Below are positions 23,357 to 34,277 of a stretch of DNA of 64,000 bases, piece by piece. The stretch is taken from the NCBI GenBank assembly GCA_944472155.2, contig OX235273.1, forward strand, positions 84,934,793-84,998,792. The letters run 5' to 3'. The stretch comes from Trichobilharzia szidati. Its lineage: Eukaryota > Platyhelminthes > Trematoda > Strigeidida > Schistosomatidae. Position numbers and translations under genes: made by a program. The number at the start of each line of letters is the position of its first letter. The stretch's first letter is position 1. The notes beneath the pieces are model-generated. The model saw only the letters and a list, made by a program, of their open reading frames with translations, was not told the DNA's origin and did no database searches.

Positions 23357-25650
23357 CAGTGATTGGCTAAATTGTTGTTCGCTTGAACAAAGTCGTACGT
23401 GTTTGCTGAATCGGGAACAATTTCTGTATTACGTCCTGCCGTTTAATGCAGGTAATAGGTTTGTTGCGGAGGTCTAGTAACGTATAACTACGTATTGCAC
23501 TATATTGTTTAGATTTCCATCGAATGCTTATCGGCTTCTGGGTTTCATATAAAAACATATTTACTCAAGCTACTGCTTACGTTTACAGAGAATTTTGCGG
23601 TGTACACTGTAATATAATCAGTAATCGCTGCTGCAAGTGGCTACCACGTGTCCACTGGGGAATAAGAGCAGAATATTACACATGTACCCATACAAAGGTG
23701 TCTTTCGGTTGGTGGAATGCTGAAAAATTATGGGAGCTCCCTAACACACCTACGGCAGACACTACAGGTTTACTCACTTGAACTCTATTCTTCAGTAATA
23801 TTTTTCTTAGGAACCCTTCAGTGAGGAAAAGTCCCTCTCAAGAGGAATGCGATGTTACTCTATCGTGTTGAACTGGGTAAGCAAGTGAATAGAAGTACAA
23901 TGGTCAAGTATGTATAGATAATACCGGTTGTCAAACCAATTTTTATTAAACAATTCCGTTAATAAGTAACATATTCATCTGTGCTGTTGCTTAGACTTCT
24001 GCTAAAAATAAAGAGGTGCATCAACGCAGTCGGGCCTTATGCTCATGTTACATATAGGGATAATGGTAGAAATATGAAATCAAAATCTCAGAAAGGTTTC
24101 ATATTTCAGGACCTCAGCTGAAGGAATCGGGATCTCCATATGCGTAGTTTAAAAACAAGGTGTTTCATCTATTAACGAAAATATTACATGTTATATGATG
24201 AAACTCAGCTACTGAACATTTTTTAATTTAGTCCTCAAAAGCACTATGTATATACTGGTTATGTTTCGTACGGTCGTATCGCAAGAGAAGCCTTGAATTG
24301 GATGTGCCTTTGATTTCTAGGTAGTGCCAATCAGAATGTCGAAAACAATGGTTTTTCTTTTGATTTTGAAAGCTACATCCATTTTCATGCGCAGCTACAT
24401 CAGTGGTCCGGATGAAGGGAGTTGCTTCTAGGAAACACATAAAATTCTTCGTCATTGACTCTTCCGAAACTTCACGCTAAGAATTTTAGTCTAGAAAGAC
24501 TGCTAAGGCTACAATGCTGTTCTCGTGATCCGGATGGTGACGGGGTGTTTGCTGACTTACAACTAAGACTGCTGTGTTGGGGTGGAAGGGGGTATAGACG
24601 CTGTTAAATGCATCTATCAATATCATCCAAGTGTGCTAATTTACTAAAATAATGTGGATTAAAAGTTGCCTACAGGCCGCGGTCAAAGTTTAGCCTTTCA
24701 ACGCCATTGAAACGTCTCTCACTTCTGCCTTGTATACAAACTTTTGCCTGTCACATTCCTCTACCCCTGATGTTTTAACTATGCCTTATGTTGAATTCAA
24801 TCTAGATTCCTAGCCAATTGGTTTTATGAAGTGAAGTGCTCGGCGGACGTTGAAATGTCTACTTCCAGTCTCTGGAGATATGGCTTCTGTATCTCAACAG
24901 CTGCTGATGACTTTTCATCTTGTAGGTACTAGATTCTATCCTAAGTAGAAATTCGTTGCCTACTATGACGCGGGCGCATTCAGCCAAAGAGAATCAAGCA
25001 GTGAAAAATCTACTGCCTGGTTTTGACAGCTAACTACCCCAAACTTAACAACTGACTAACTTGATGTAGGGGTAGAATCTGGTACCTGTGGCAGATTTAT
25101 TGGTTTGCTAAGCATCACATTAAACAGCGAGAGGGATTAAAAGTACCAAGGAAGTTAGAGCGTTTTGTGAATAATGACATGATTATAGGAAGTAAACTGT
25201 CCTGAGAACGTCATCCCATTATTATTTCAAATTGTGTAACATCGGATAACCTTATCTAATATTGGACTGCAAACCCTTTTACTTTTGCTTCCCGCTGAAA
25301 ATAACTGCTTTCCTTAGGTACACTTAGTCCGTGCGTGACTTCTTTATGTTTCCTCTTCAAAAGTGGCGTAATGGCCCAGTGAACTGCTATCAGAATTCTC
25401 AGTAACTACCCTCCACTGGCCTCCTCTTAATAACCTGTACAGAGGTCGTAGGAAATCTTCTGACACCTACAATGATGCTTGCTATCAATCATCCTCCTAA
25501 CTCTCAACGGTGACTGTGTTTGTATAACAGCATAATATCAGCGGTATGTCCTATTCCACGTAGTTGCAAACATGTTCATGGACTTTAACAGGCATAAGTC
25601 TTTCTATTCAATGCAGCAGGAAAAATTCAAGAAGTTTAAATACCTTGCTC
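23357..25650. other. No assignable gene
   Basis: Several 60-85 codon frames exist on both strands (for example + 23524-23781, which is cysteine- and tryptophan-rich, and - 24228-24455), but none has a domain I know. No splice-linked set was found. Probably intergenic DNA with old repeats. Confidence 0.35.
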
Positions 25651-25727
25651 TCTGCCAGCTGCATGAAAGCCCCTTGAGTGTGGCTCCGAGACCCGTAGTC
25701 ATATCTAAGTATATAGACAACATGTAT

Positions 25728-25940
25728 TCAGTGGTGTAAGAGAAATAAGGACAGTCCATTTTTCAAAATCGATGTCATTACCCTACATTTGTCAGCAATG
25801 AGTGAAGTAGGTATTGGCTGTCGATCTACGAGTTCAGAAAATTGATGTATCATTAATTCAATTTTTGTCTGCAGTCTTTGGTCAAAAGACACCTTTCCAG
25901 TCAAATACACATCAATTTTCATTAAACCGTTTGACGCCAT
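25728..25940 (-). CDS. Unrecognised possible first exon
   Basis: Begins ATG at 25940 (MASNGLMKIDVYLTGKV...) and reads about 54 codons of protein-like sequence up to a possible donor GTAATG after DKCR, beyond which the frame soon stops. Acidic/amphipathic composition, no known domain. A further open stretch reading YDYGSRSHTQGAFMQLAESK, bounded by TTAG on the left and a donor-like GTATTT on the right, lies at about 25710-25648 on the same strand, but its phase does not join simply. It may be a real split gene or chance. Confidence 0.25.
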   Translation of the reverse strand: MASNGLMKIDVYLTGKVSFDQRLQTKIELMIHQFSELVDRQPIPTSLIADKCRVMTSILKNGLSLFLLHH

Positions 25941-26473
25941 TCTAATCCATCACACATGTACACAGACGAAGTTATTCATTTTCAAAATAAAGCGAAAAGA
26001 AAACGTACGCAGACGGTGATGAGTCCAGCATAAGTACTAAGGCAAGCAAAAGAACTGTTTCTGAGGTTGCACAAACTGAAGTCCTGCGCTGAAAAGTGGA
26101 TTGCGTTAAGGAAGCATTGTTTTAATATATATCGTAGTACAAGTGAGTTAACACTTCGATAACACTGGCCTCATTATAATTGTGATAATTTTCTGATTTT
26201 TTGCGACGGAATTTCAGGAGATAAAGAATATCGAAGAATGCACAGGATGCAATTATACGCAAACTGAAGTGTATGTAGTCCAACATAAAGTATACTTATC
26301 CTGCTCAGGCTAGACAACTTCTCAAAAGGCAAATAGAAACGTTAGGTTCGTCTCAGATCTGACTACCAGCTGGTATCAGCTGGAGAACAACTGAAAGCCA
26401 GAAATTACTGGTCAGCCCTTTTTTCTTAGTTTCAGGCCTACCAGCAGTGCGCATCCACGATGTCAACGGGAAT

Positions 26474-26690
26474 CTATTGACAACTGAAAGGAAATTGATC
26501 ATCTAAAATACGAAGTACATTTTGGAGTCGCAAATGAAGAGCGGTGATGTCGGCTTCGTTAATTCGAGCACCTGCATAACCAACAAAACACAACAGAGTG
26601 TCAGGTATCGAGGATGCCTGAAAACGTACTCTTAGCTTAGCGGACAGTCCTAAAACTGCGGAAATAAACACCTGCAATTTAAGAAAACAG
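26474..26690 (-). other. Open stretch of unknown origin next to a Penelope insertion
   Basis: About 65 codons (ISAVLGLSAKLRVRFQASSI..., ending DDQFPFSCQ) read well as a protein segment and start at an acceptor-like TTGCAG. The Penelope-like fragment is inserted exactly at this acceptor, within its duplicated target. No family recognised. Confidence 0.25.
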
Positions 26691-27323
26691 AAAGATTGAG
26701 CGAAGAAATATTTACTTTTCAATTAGATCCTCTTCTATGGCTCTACTCTAATATATATAGCATTTTTTACAATACACAACAATTTACCAAACACGTGGCG
26801 ATACGTTTGTTAACAATAATTAACCAGTGTCAAAATGTCAATGGGTAGATAATTAAGGAAGAAAATTAATACACACAATTAAAAGGTAGAAATGGATAGA
26901 ATAAATTAATTTTACAAGAATAACACGCAATTAAAGATGAAGTGGTCAAAATAAAATTAAGATAATTTGGACAATTATAATGTAATTTTACAAGAATAAC
27001 ACGTGATTAAAGAAGAAGTCAAAATAAAAATAATTTGGACAATTATAATTTAATAGGGGGAGGGGGCGACGTAGTCCTGTCTTGTAACGATGGCCACGGT
27101 AAGCAAAGTGGCTGTACAAATTTCTTCTGTACACATAGGCTTGGTTTCTTCTGGTGGATTCCAATTGCTTCAGCTGTCTGTAAAAGACGAAATCTTAGAG
27201 CAAAGTTAAGATTAGTTGGAATACGATAAATAATTTTAAATGCAGTATTCACATCGACCTTGTGCTCAGTATCAACAAGGTGTGCCAAAATAGAACTACG
27301 GATAGATTTTTACCTGCAATTTA
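26670..27323 (-). mobile_element. 5'-truncated Penelope-like element with 12-bp target duplication
   Basis: Direct repeats ACCTGCAATTTA at 26670-26681 and 27312-27323 bracket about 630 bp. Reading on the minus strand, the insert begins with the C-terminal codons of a Penelope-type ORF, continues with an AT-rich 3' region containing two diverged 65-bp units (near 26910-26975 and 26985-27050, each with ACAAGAATAACACG), and ends with the terminal sequence that also forms the hairpin at 8442-8800. Truncation plus duplication fits target-primed reverse transcription. Confidence 0.75.
27043..27300 (-). pseudogene. Penelope-like ORF, C-terminal fragment
   Basis: Reads AFKIIYRIPTN, LRFRLLQTAEAIGIHQKKPS and LCVQKKFVQPLCLPWPS. 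The same order (DFKIIYRIHSS, RTKRLRRVEALTIHELKP, LCVQTKYVQ.LLMP) closes the Penelope-like remnant at 38585-38851 on +. In Penelope elements this follows the GIY-YIG endonuclease. Only the tail is present here because the insertion is 5'-truncated. Confidence 0.7.
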
Positions 27324-28075
27324 GTAAAGAATGTCGGGCAACAATGATTTCGGAGAATCATTTAACACTCTGGCATTCTGCTGTTACCATCTGTAAAGTC
27401 TTTTTGGGTCTTGTCCGACGAGCGACAGAAGTCGAGTCCTAATGTCAGCATCTTCTGGGCTCCTCAAACCACAAACAAAAATCAAACGCTTCGGCAGATC
27501 TGATGTCATTCCGTGTTGTTTGAATCTTTCACATTCCCTGTTCACCTTGCTAGCATAAGGGTCATAATCATCGGAAGGTATTTTTGTTAACTGAAAACGC
27601 TGATACCAAATATTAAACATAGATGACTGTTCCACAAAAATTTGGGATCAAACGGTGACTATATCATCGTAAGATAATTCATGTGAGTTCTTTGGCGGAA
27701 TGAAATTAACATATTTATTGTGTTCTACAGCACCACGTTTTTTCAGTAACAATCGGACTTTGGCAGCACCGCCACACATGGCACATTCAATACCGAAAGC
27801 ATCTTCATAACGGTTGAACCATGCATCAAATAGGAGACCAGATACTGGATCGTAACTGAACTCACTGATTGAATTCGAGATGCTTTCATATTCATCTGAA
27901 TGAGATGTTGGGGGAGTTTAATGGACAAATCCTGAATGAGAGCATCGATTAATTTCATTTGAGCCACTTCATTTGAAACATGCTGCTGCTGGGAGATGGA
28001 TTTGAGATCACCCAAAGAAATAGACACTGTAAGTGGAATGAAATTAACACAACCGAAAATGTGTAATAGCTGCAC
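27324..28075 (-). pseudogene. Gypsy-type LTR retrotransposon gag remnant
   Basis: Two pieces on the minus strand: 28075-27743 (VSISLGDLKSISQQQHVSNE, AQMKLIDALIQDLS) and, after a frameshift, 27635-27384 (EQSSMFNIWYQRFQLTKIPS, YASKVNRECERFKQHGMT, RLIFVCGLRSPEDADIRTRL). This resembles the gag proteins of flatworm Gypsy elements, with the capsid-like F..RYQ..Q.....DY..YA..VN.ECERF and FVCGL....DADIR.RLL motifs. It is interrupted by stops and then by the Penelope insertion at 27323. No protease or RT follows. Confidence 0.7.
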
Positions 28076-28109
28076 TGATTGAATAATACCCCTTCGCCAC
28101 TTTGCTATG

Positions 28110-28343
28110 TATGCGCCTGCTAGTTCTTATGAAGGTAATGAACTCGACTGGTACGCTGGTACGCTTATTCGTTTGTTGTACCCTCCGAATCACCAAGCGA
28201 CGTGAACATCAAAAGACAAAGACTGGCCTGTGACTATAAGATACTGTACACTTATTAGGAAAAGGACACATGACATTTGTTCGTTTTTACCATAATAAAG
28301 CTGGCTCACAGTCGTGAGAAATGATTGATCGCACAATAAATTA
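28110..28343. repeat. Inverted arm, left (partner 30966-31205)
   Basis: About 230 bp that is the reverse complement of 30966-31205 at well over 90 per cent through most of its length, for example GGTACGCTGGTACGCTTATT near 28151-28170 facing its complement at about 31145-31164. It lies directly upstream of the Gypsy gag remnant in that gene's orientation, so it may be LTR or leader sequence of that element. Confidence 0.8.
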
Positions 28344-28620
28344 CAATACTAACAACTTTATGAATAGTGGAAATAAGACCATACTCTTTAGTGGCAATAA
28401 CAGTGGCACATATTAGCACGATATGCTAATTTGCACTAAAGCCCACACTATTAGCTGGTGCAGGGTAACCAAAGAGACTTTCGCGACCATCGCTAAATGA
28501 CTCAGAAACTTGACCAAAACGGTATATAAGTTCTTAGGCATTTCATCATTCTAGCCCAAGCATTATTTGCATAATTTTTGTAGTAGTTGCTTAGCAGGGA
28601 AGACGATAGGTTCCAGTAGG

Positions 28621-30961
28621 ATCATCATCATCATCAGTCCCTTGACTTTCGTCGTGGGGGTGCTATGACAGTTCGCGCTATCAGTCTTCGCCATTCTTCT
28701 CGGTTTAATGCTATTTTCTGTAGCGTATCCAAGGGCATTTCAGTCCACTCTTTTATGTTGTCAAGCCAGCTCTTATTCGGTCGACCTCTCTTTCGTGCTC
28801 CTCCTACTGTGCCTTGTAGAATCGTTTTGGACAATGTGTCATGTCTTACCGTGTGGCCGAACCATTGTAGTTTCCGTTTCTTTACGATTGAAAGGAGTGG
28901 TTCCTGTTTTCCTGCCAGTCTATGGACCTGGTGTAAGACATATTCATTAGTTCTCCTTTCAAGGTAACTTATTCCTAGGATCCTTCTATAGTTTTTGTTT
29001 TCGAAGGCTTGTATTCTTCTTTCTGTCTCTGCATTCAGGGTCCAGCTCTCACATCCATATAGGAATACAGAGGGGACCAGTGACGAGTAGAGTTTCATTT
29101 TTGCTGAGACGCTGATGTTGCTCTTCCATATTTTCCCTAACTTGGACATGGTGGCAGAGGCTAGGTTTAGTCGAATTTTTATTTCCTTAGTGGACCTTCC
29201 ATCTTTTGTTAGGGTAGACCCAAGGTATTTGAAAGTTTCAACCTCTTCTAATACATGTCCATCAAGTTTGATACATCTATCTGAGTTGTTTCCTCCATTA
29301 ATGAGTATTTTGCTTTTTTCTGTGCTGATTTCCATGCCCACAGATTTGGTTGCAACATCAAGTCTTGAGGTGAGGTCCTGAACTTGATCAATGTTTTCCC
29401 CAATGAGGGCTATATCATCAGCGAATCTGAGGTTGGAAATTGGTCTTCCGTTTATGCTAAGTGTCGGTGTAAAGTCATGTAGGGTTTGTGTCATAATATG
29501 TTCGAGGAATAAATTAAAGAGGACTGGTGAGAGAATGCACCCTTGGCGTACTCCTATAGTTGTTCTGAAGAACTCGCCAGTTTGATTATTTAGAGATACT
29601 GCACTACTAGATTTGTTATATAAAGACTTAATAACCTCAATTATGTTCTTATCTATATTGTAGTTATTCATGACTTGCCATAAGCCTTCGTGCCACACAC
29701 GGTCAAAGGCCTTCTTAAAATCGATAAAGTTGTGTACTAGCATTTTTTGGTGTTGTAGACATTTTTCGTTTAGTACCCTTATGTTAAAAATTTGTTCAGC
29801 AGTGCTTCTGCTCAGCCTGAATCCGGCCTGTTCTTCTGAGAGTATTTCCTCTACTTTCTTTTTGAGTCTGTTCAATATTACTTTCAGCATGACTTTACTT
29901 GGGTGGCTGATTAAACTTATTGTTCTGTAGTTCTCGCACTGTTTTGCGTCCCCTTTCTTAAATATTGGAATGATTAGTGACTGAGTCCATTCTTTAGGCC
30001 ATTCTTTTTCTTGCTAGATTTTTTGACAGGCTGCTTTCAGCCATTTAACTGTTTGTGGTCCACCATGTTTAATTAGTTCTGCCGGTATGTTGTCAATTCC
30101 TGGTGATTTATCTCCCTTAAGTGATTTTATTGCTTCCTCTACTTCTGACTCTAGTATGGGTGAATCACCGATCTCCCTGTTGTCCCAGCATGAATTGTTT
30201 ATTAGGCTATAATTAGGGCTTATTTTATGATTGTAGAGTCCCTTACAGTATTCTGTCCACCTTCTAAGGATATCTGCTTCTTCTGTTAAGAGGGTGCCTT
30301 TGCCATCCTCAATTACGGTTGCTCTATTCAGTTTCGTATTGGTCAGCTTACTCAGTGTTTCGAATGCTTTTTTATTGTTGCCTCCCCTTAAGCTATTATC
30401 GATGATATTACATTGTTCAGTAATCCAGCCCTCTTTTGCTCTCTTCATTTTGGAGCGTATTTCTTTGTCTACTGTTCTATACTCTTCCCTGTACTGGGAA
30501 TTAAGTCCTTTCTTCTTTTTTAGTTCTCTTCTTGTATCACACAGGTTTAAAATATCGTCTGTGACCCATGGTTTGATTTTCTTTCTTTTGTTACCCAGAA
30601 CTTCTGTTGCTGATTCATGTAGCACTGTTTTAATGGTTTCAGTGAGTGAATCGATATTGTCGTGAATCAAGGTAAGTGCAGCGAACTTGCCCCCTACATT
30701 TGCCTTAAACATTTCTGCTATGTTTGGGTCCCTAAGTTTCTCTAGGTCATATCTGATTCGAGGGCTTATTTGTCTGCGGTTCTGTTTTAGTTTTAATTTT
30801 ATAGTCATTAAAACCATGTCATGATCGCTGCCTATGTCTGCTCCAGGAAAAGTTCTGGTTTTAGCCTTGTTAATGCTTGATTTGAATCTTGCTGGGAACA
30901 GAATGTAGTCTATCTGGCTATGTGTTTTGTTGTCATAAGAAACTTTATCATCCTTTCCCAC
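28621..30961 (-). mobile_element. RTE-type non-LTR retrotransposon, 5'-truncated, otherwise nearly intact
   Basis: One continuous minus frame from 30961 to 28634, interrupted only by a TAG at 30016-30014. It starts inside the APE endonuclease (QIDYILFPARF, then the catalytic-site GSDHDMVLM), then a thumb-like linker, and a full reverse transcriptase: GDKSPGIDNIPAELIK, EEQAGFR, FIDFKKAFDRVWH, GVRQGCILSPVLFN, LRFADDIALIG, then the C-terminal domain ending WLDNIKEW and RRLIARTV. The stop lies within a (TGA)5 tail at 28622-28636, the 3' microsatellite typical of RTE. The endonuclease N-terminus is missing. The single stop suggests a young insertion. Confidence 0.9.
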
Positions 30962-30965
30962 ACAT

Positions 30966-31205
30966 ATCGTGATTTATTGTGCGATCAATCATTCCTCACG
31001 ACTGTGAGCCAGCTTTATTATGGTAAAAACGAACAAATGTCATGTGTCCTTTTCCTAATAAGTGTACAGTATCTTACAGTCACAGGCCAGTCTTTGTCTT
31101 TTGATGTTCACGTCGCTTGGTGATTCGGAGGGTACAACAAACGAATAAGCGTACCAGCGTACCAGTCGAGTTCACTACCTGCCTAACAACTAGCGGGCAC
31201 AAATT
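30966..31205. repeat. Inverted arm, right (partner 28110-28343)
   Basis: Reverse complement of the left arm; its inner end directly abuts the truncated 5' end of the RTE copy, whereas the left arm is 280 bp from the RTE tail. The outer ends fade out over about 30 bp of weaker similarity. No convincing target duplication flanks the pair. Confidence 0.8.
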
Positions 31206-32194
31206 AAAAAATGGTTAGTCGAAAGCTTATTGATCCACCAAACACTTACTAATATAGCAGGTTAACTACTCAGCAGGTTTACCGATCGGTTCACAGTGGG
31301 TTAGTTTCAGTACACTAAATATGTCTACAAATAACGTTTGTAAAATATACAATAATACTTCTGGTTGAATTGCTCCGGTCTTTGGCCAGCGAGCGAACGT
31401 CTAAGGCACGACAGGGGTTGTTGCCTCCAAAGAACAGGAAACTGGTTCGGATAAACAAGTTCACTGAACATCAACTCTTTGTTCACCGTTATTGACACCT
31501 GAAGTGAGCCCAACACTGAGAAGCTTCCACGTCTGCTAATGGGCCTATAAGGCATATAGTTTTCTATAATATTTGACTTCGTTTTTGTCCCATGAGAAAC
31601 TTAAAGTGCGTTGAATAGGATGTTTTCAAAGCTTATTACTCTCATTGTTCGTGTAAGTTCCTCCAACGGTACAGACTCCACTACTTGCATGGCACTGTTG
31701 ACCCGCCTTGTCAGTCTAGGTTACCTCTTTGCAAAAATATATATCACCTGTACAAATGAGGAAATAACCTGTTCACGATTACCTTTTGATATTTAGCAGC
31801 CGTACACATAGATATGCCCTTCGACAAGTCAGAGAACCATACCTGGTCTTTCGCTACAGAGGGTCTCAACATTCTTAATGCATGATCAGCACAGGAAGAA
31901 AATGACACGGCAGTGAATGGGTGAACGGTTAATTCACACTCAGAAGCATTTTTTGTCATATTGTCACCCTTCTAACAAAACAGGCGAAATGATTCATGAT
32001 CTTGTTTCGGGATCTTCACCTTAAATAACATTTCTGTGTCAGCGGCAAGTGCTACGACACCAACTCGGAGGCGTAAAAGTATTCCAAATAAACTACTGAC
32101 AGTATTTTTTTGATTACAGCTTGATTCCACGCCATATTTTTGTTACAAGTATGAAAATTTCATATATGATATCTGTAGCCCCAATTTTGCAGGC
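31206..32194. other. No gene seen
   Basis: Short frames on both strands (31325-31555 -, 31744-31959 -) may be mobile-element debris but have no motif I can name. Confidence 0.4.
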
Positions 32195-32221
32195 CGACCA
32201 TTGATATCAGGTGTGCATTGA

Positions 32222-32292
32222 CAGGGGGATCGAACCCCGGACCATGTGCATGGCCGGCGAGAGTTCTAACCGCTGTGCCACCGACGCACAAT
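32222..32292 (-). repeat. tRNA-derived SINE head or tRNA pseudogene
   Basis: On the minus strand it begins GTGCGTCGGTGGCACAGCGG (A-box like TGGCACAGCGG) and has the B box GGTTCGATCC near 32235-32226, about 35 nt apart. This is the internal RNA polymerase III promoter layout. The cloverleaf is imperfect and AT-rich sequence follows, so a SINE or tRNA pseudogene is more likely than a functional tRNA. It differs from the SINE family at 58.9 and 60.8 kb. Confidence 0.6.
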
Positions 32293-32439
32293 TCGGTCCC
32301 TGTAGTAACTGACCACTCTAAGATTTACCATTACATATAGCCCCATAGTCGAAAACTACTCGGAACTCTTCAGGCTTTTTCGGACTCATGACCGGGCAAT
32401 GGGGCGTACACCACCTTACGGTTTCCGGATGAGCACGTA

Positions 32440-33369
32440 TTACGACTGGTCTTGCAATGTATCTTTCAATAAATCTCTCGCCATTACTTCTTTATACTTA
32501 TCCAGTAGACCATTGTCTTTGGAAAGACGTCTTCTGAGACACTCAAGTCTTCGGACTACCATTCCATAATTGTCTGGCATATTGAAGCTATCACACTTCC
32601 ATGGTAATCTTACCCGAAAGGGACAGTCGACAATTTTGTTCTCATTTCTAAAATGTGTTACTGAACTCACAGACATATCATTATTTTGCAAGTGTAGCAG
32701 GGTGTGATGGCGAACCTCGCATTCATCCGCATTACACATATTTCGTGAAGGGCAACCTCTTGGAATATGGCCTAATTTGAGGCGAACACAACAAACATTT
32801 GGCTTCCTAACAGTTTACCTCCACTCCTCGACGGTCATGCATTTCATTTTGAAACACTCAACCAGGCTATGAGAACCCCTAGAAAAGTGTAATTCTTAGA
32901 TTTCCCTAGAACACCCATAGGTTGCCTTGTAGTAGACCGTTCAACTACAATTCAGTGAAACACAGAATGCCGTCTCTCTAGATTCCTGTTTTCTTTGGCA
33001 TCTGCGTTGCGCGTAAATAACTTTCCATAACGCGTTCGAACCGGCCCCCGCTATCTCTTCTATAATTTTAACCAGATTCTCGGACTCTGTCTCTCTACCG
33101 GTTACTGAAATCCTGCCGGCTACATCAACCAATTTCGCCTGTATTTTGATAATGAGACGTCTGAAAATTCGTTCTGGACTTATGGGACAGTTCAGATAGG
33201 AAATGTATCCCATGATGCTCAACGTGATACGGCAGTTATACGGTATCTTAGCAAAGTCAGTGAGGCAATCTCCAGACACACCAATGTATTTAGAATCCCA
33301 TTTGAGTCTACTGACAAGTGAACCAGCAGTCGTGTTATAATAATAGGAACAAACCAGTTGTACAGGCAT
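32440..33369 (-). pseudogene. BEL/Pao-type retrotransposon gag and early pol remnant
   Basis: Upstream piece 33369-32941 contains IKIQAKLVDVAGRISVTGRE and ENLVKIIEEIAGAGSN, matching the BEL gag pattern L....+..W...A......R.P.F.DLV.F+...A. The next piece, shifted in frame, has a knuckle region (LGHIPRGCPSRNMCNADEC, then HHTLLHLQ), which is the BEL zinc knuckle and its HHTLLH hallmark, and then FRVRLPWKCDSFNMPDNYGM, VRRLECLRRRLSKD, the N-terminus of BEL RT (LPW+......P.N...A..RL..L..+L). Stops and shifts separate the pieces. Similar elements (Sinbad type) are known from schistosomes. Confidence 0.65.
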
Positions 33370-33515
33370 GGATAAGTGTTAATTAAATAACATAAATTTG
33401 GTTTATCGTAAACTTATGTGGTTGCCGTTCTTTTTGACTTCAATTCGTAAGAACAATCTGCTAACTAATCAGTCAGTGTAGCCCATTGGAAAATAGGAAT
33501 ATTATGTTGGCACTA
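33346..33515. repeat. Dispersed repeat shared with 2842-3010
   Basis: Carries the identical 20-mer ACCAGTTGTACAGGCATGGA followed by about 130 bp of recognisable similarity to 2870-3000. It lies at the 5' edge of the BEL/Pao remnant in that element's orientation. Confidence 0.5.
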
Positions 33516-33822
33516 ACAAAACACCCAAGCCTATGTTGCATGGATCACATATACTTAGGAAAAAATCAAGGTTGAAGTAAGTCCTCACGTATAACTTTGC
33601 TGTGGACGCATCGAACCTTATTCCTGATTCGTTGTCAATTATTGTGCTGATCCAAAACAAGTAATATATATGTATAATTTTCTCTGCACTGCCACCGTAG
33701 GTAACATTAGAATTAAATTGTAACCCATGCAGATGAATATCGGTCATAGCCAGAGAGGTTTGTTTTACTGAAGCAAAGTCACCCACTACCACCATTTGTA
33801 GCTGCATGGTATTCTGTACCAT
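33502..33822 (-). pseudogene. Possible APE endonuclease fragment of a non-LTR element
   Basis: The minus frame contains MQLQMVVVGDFASVKQTSLA and later NSNVTYGGSAEK. VVVGDF followed by S...W-like sequence and T..GGS is the middle part of APE-type endonucleases (GDFN motif, with the asparagine replaced by alanine here). The rest is unrecognisable. Weak evidence; it lies downstream of the RT at 34278-35680, so it is not the endonuclease of that copy. Confidence 0.35.
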
Positions 33823-34277
33823 TAAGTTGACTGTGTTCTAGAAAACTATTTATAAACCACTTGCATCTTCACTTTAGGTGATGGATACTGCTCTCACAGC
33901 ATGCTGTTAAGCCCCCAGATTTGGTGACACTGGAGTTCCTAAGGATGTTGAGTTATTACGAGCCAACGGCTCGAATGATGATTTGGTGTATATAAGTAAG
34001 TGACTCTAAGTCCCTTTTAACTCCATTCTTACTGTGGGACTGTGCAACTTCCACTACGACACAAATGGAAGGAAAGAGTCAGGCAGCGAAGTACCAAAAG
34101 AACAATAGTATGTGGACATACAGAGAATTTTAATGTTTAAATATACACATGTTTATATTTGCTGTACATTGATCTCTACTAAACATATATATTCGTATTC
34201 CCTTAAACTCTATAAACATCCATGCAGCTAGTCTGCTTATCGTTTATAGAGTAACTAGTGGAGATCTACAAGTTCTT

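Noticed and set aside
30294..30665. 123-codon hydrophobic frame on +
   Set aside because: Antisense shadow of the Lys/Glu-rich linker of the RTE pol.
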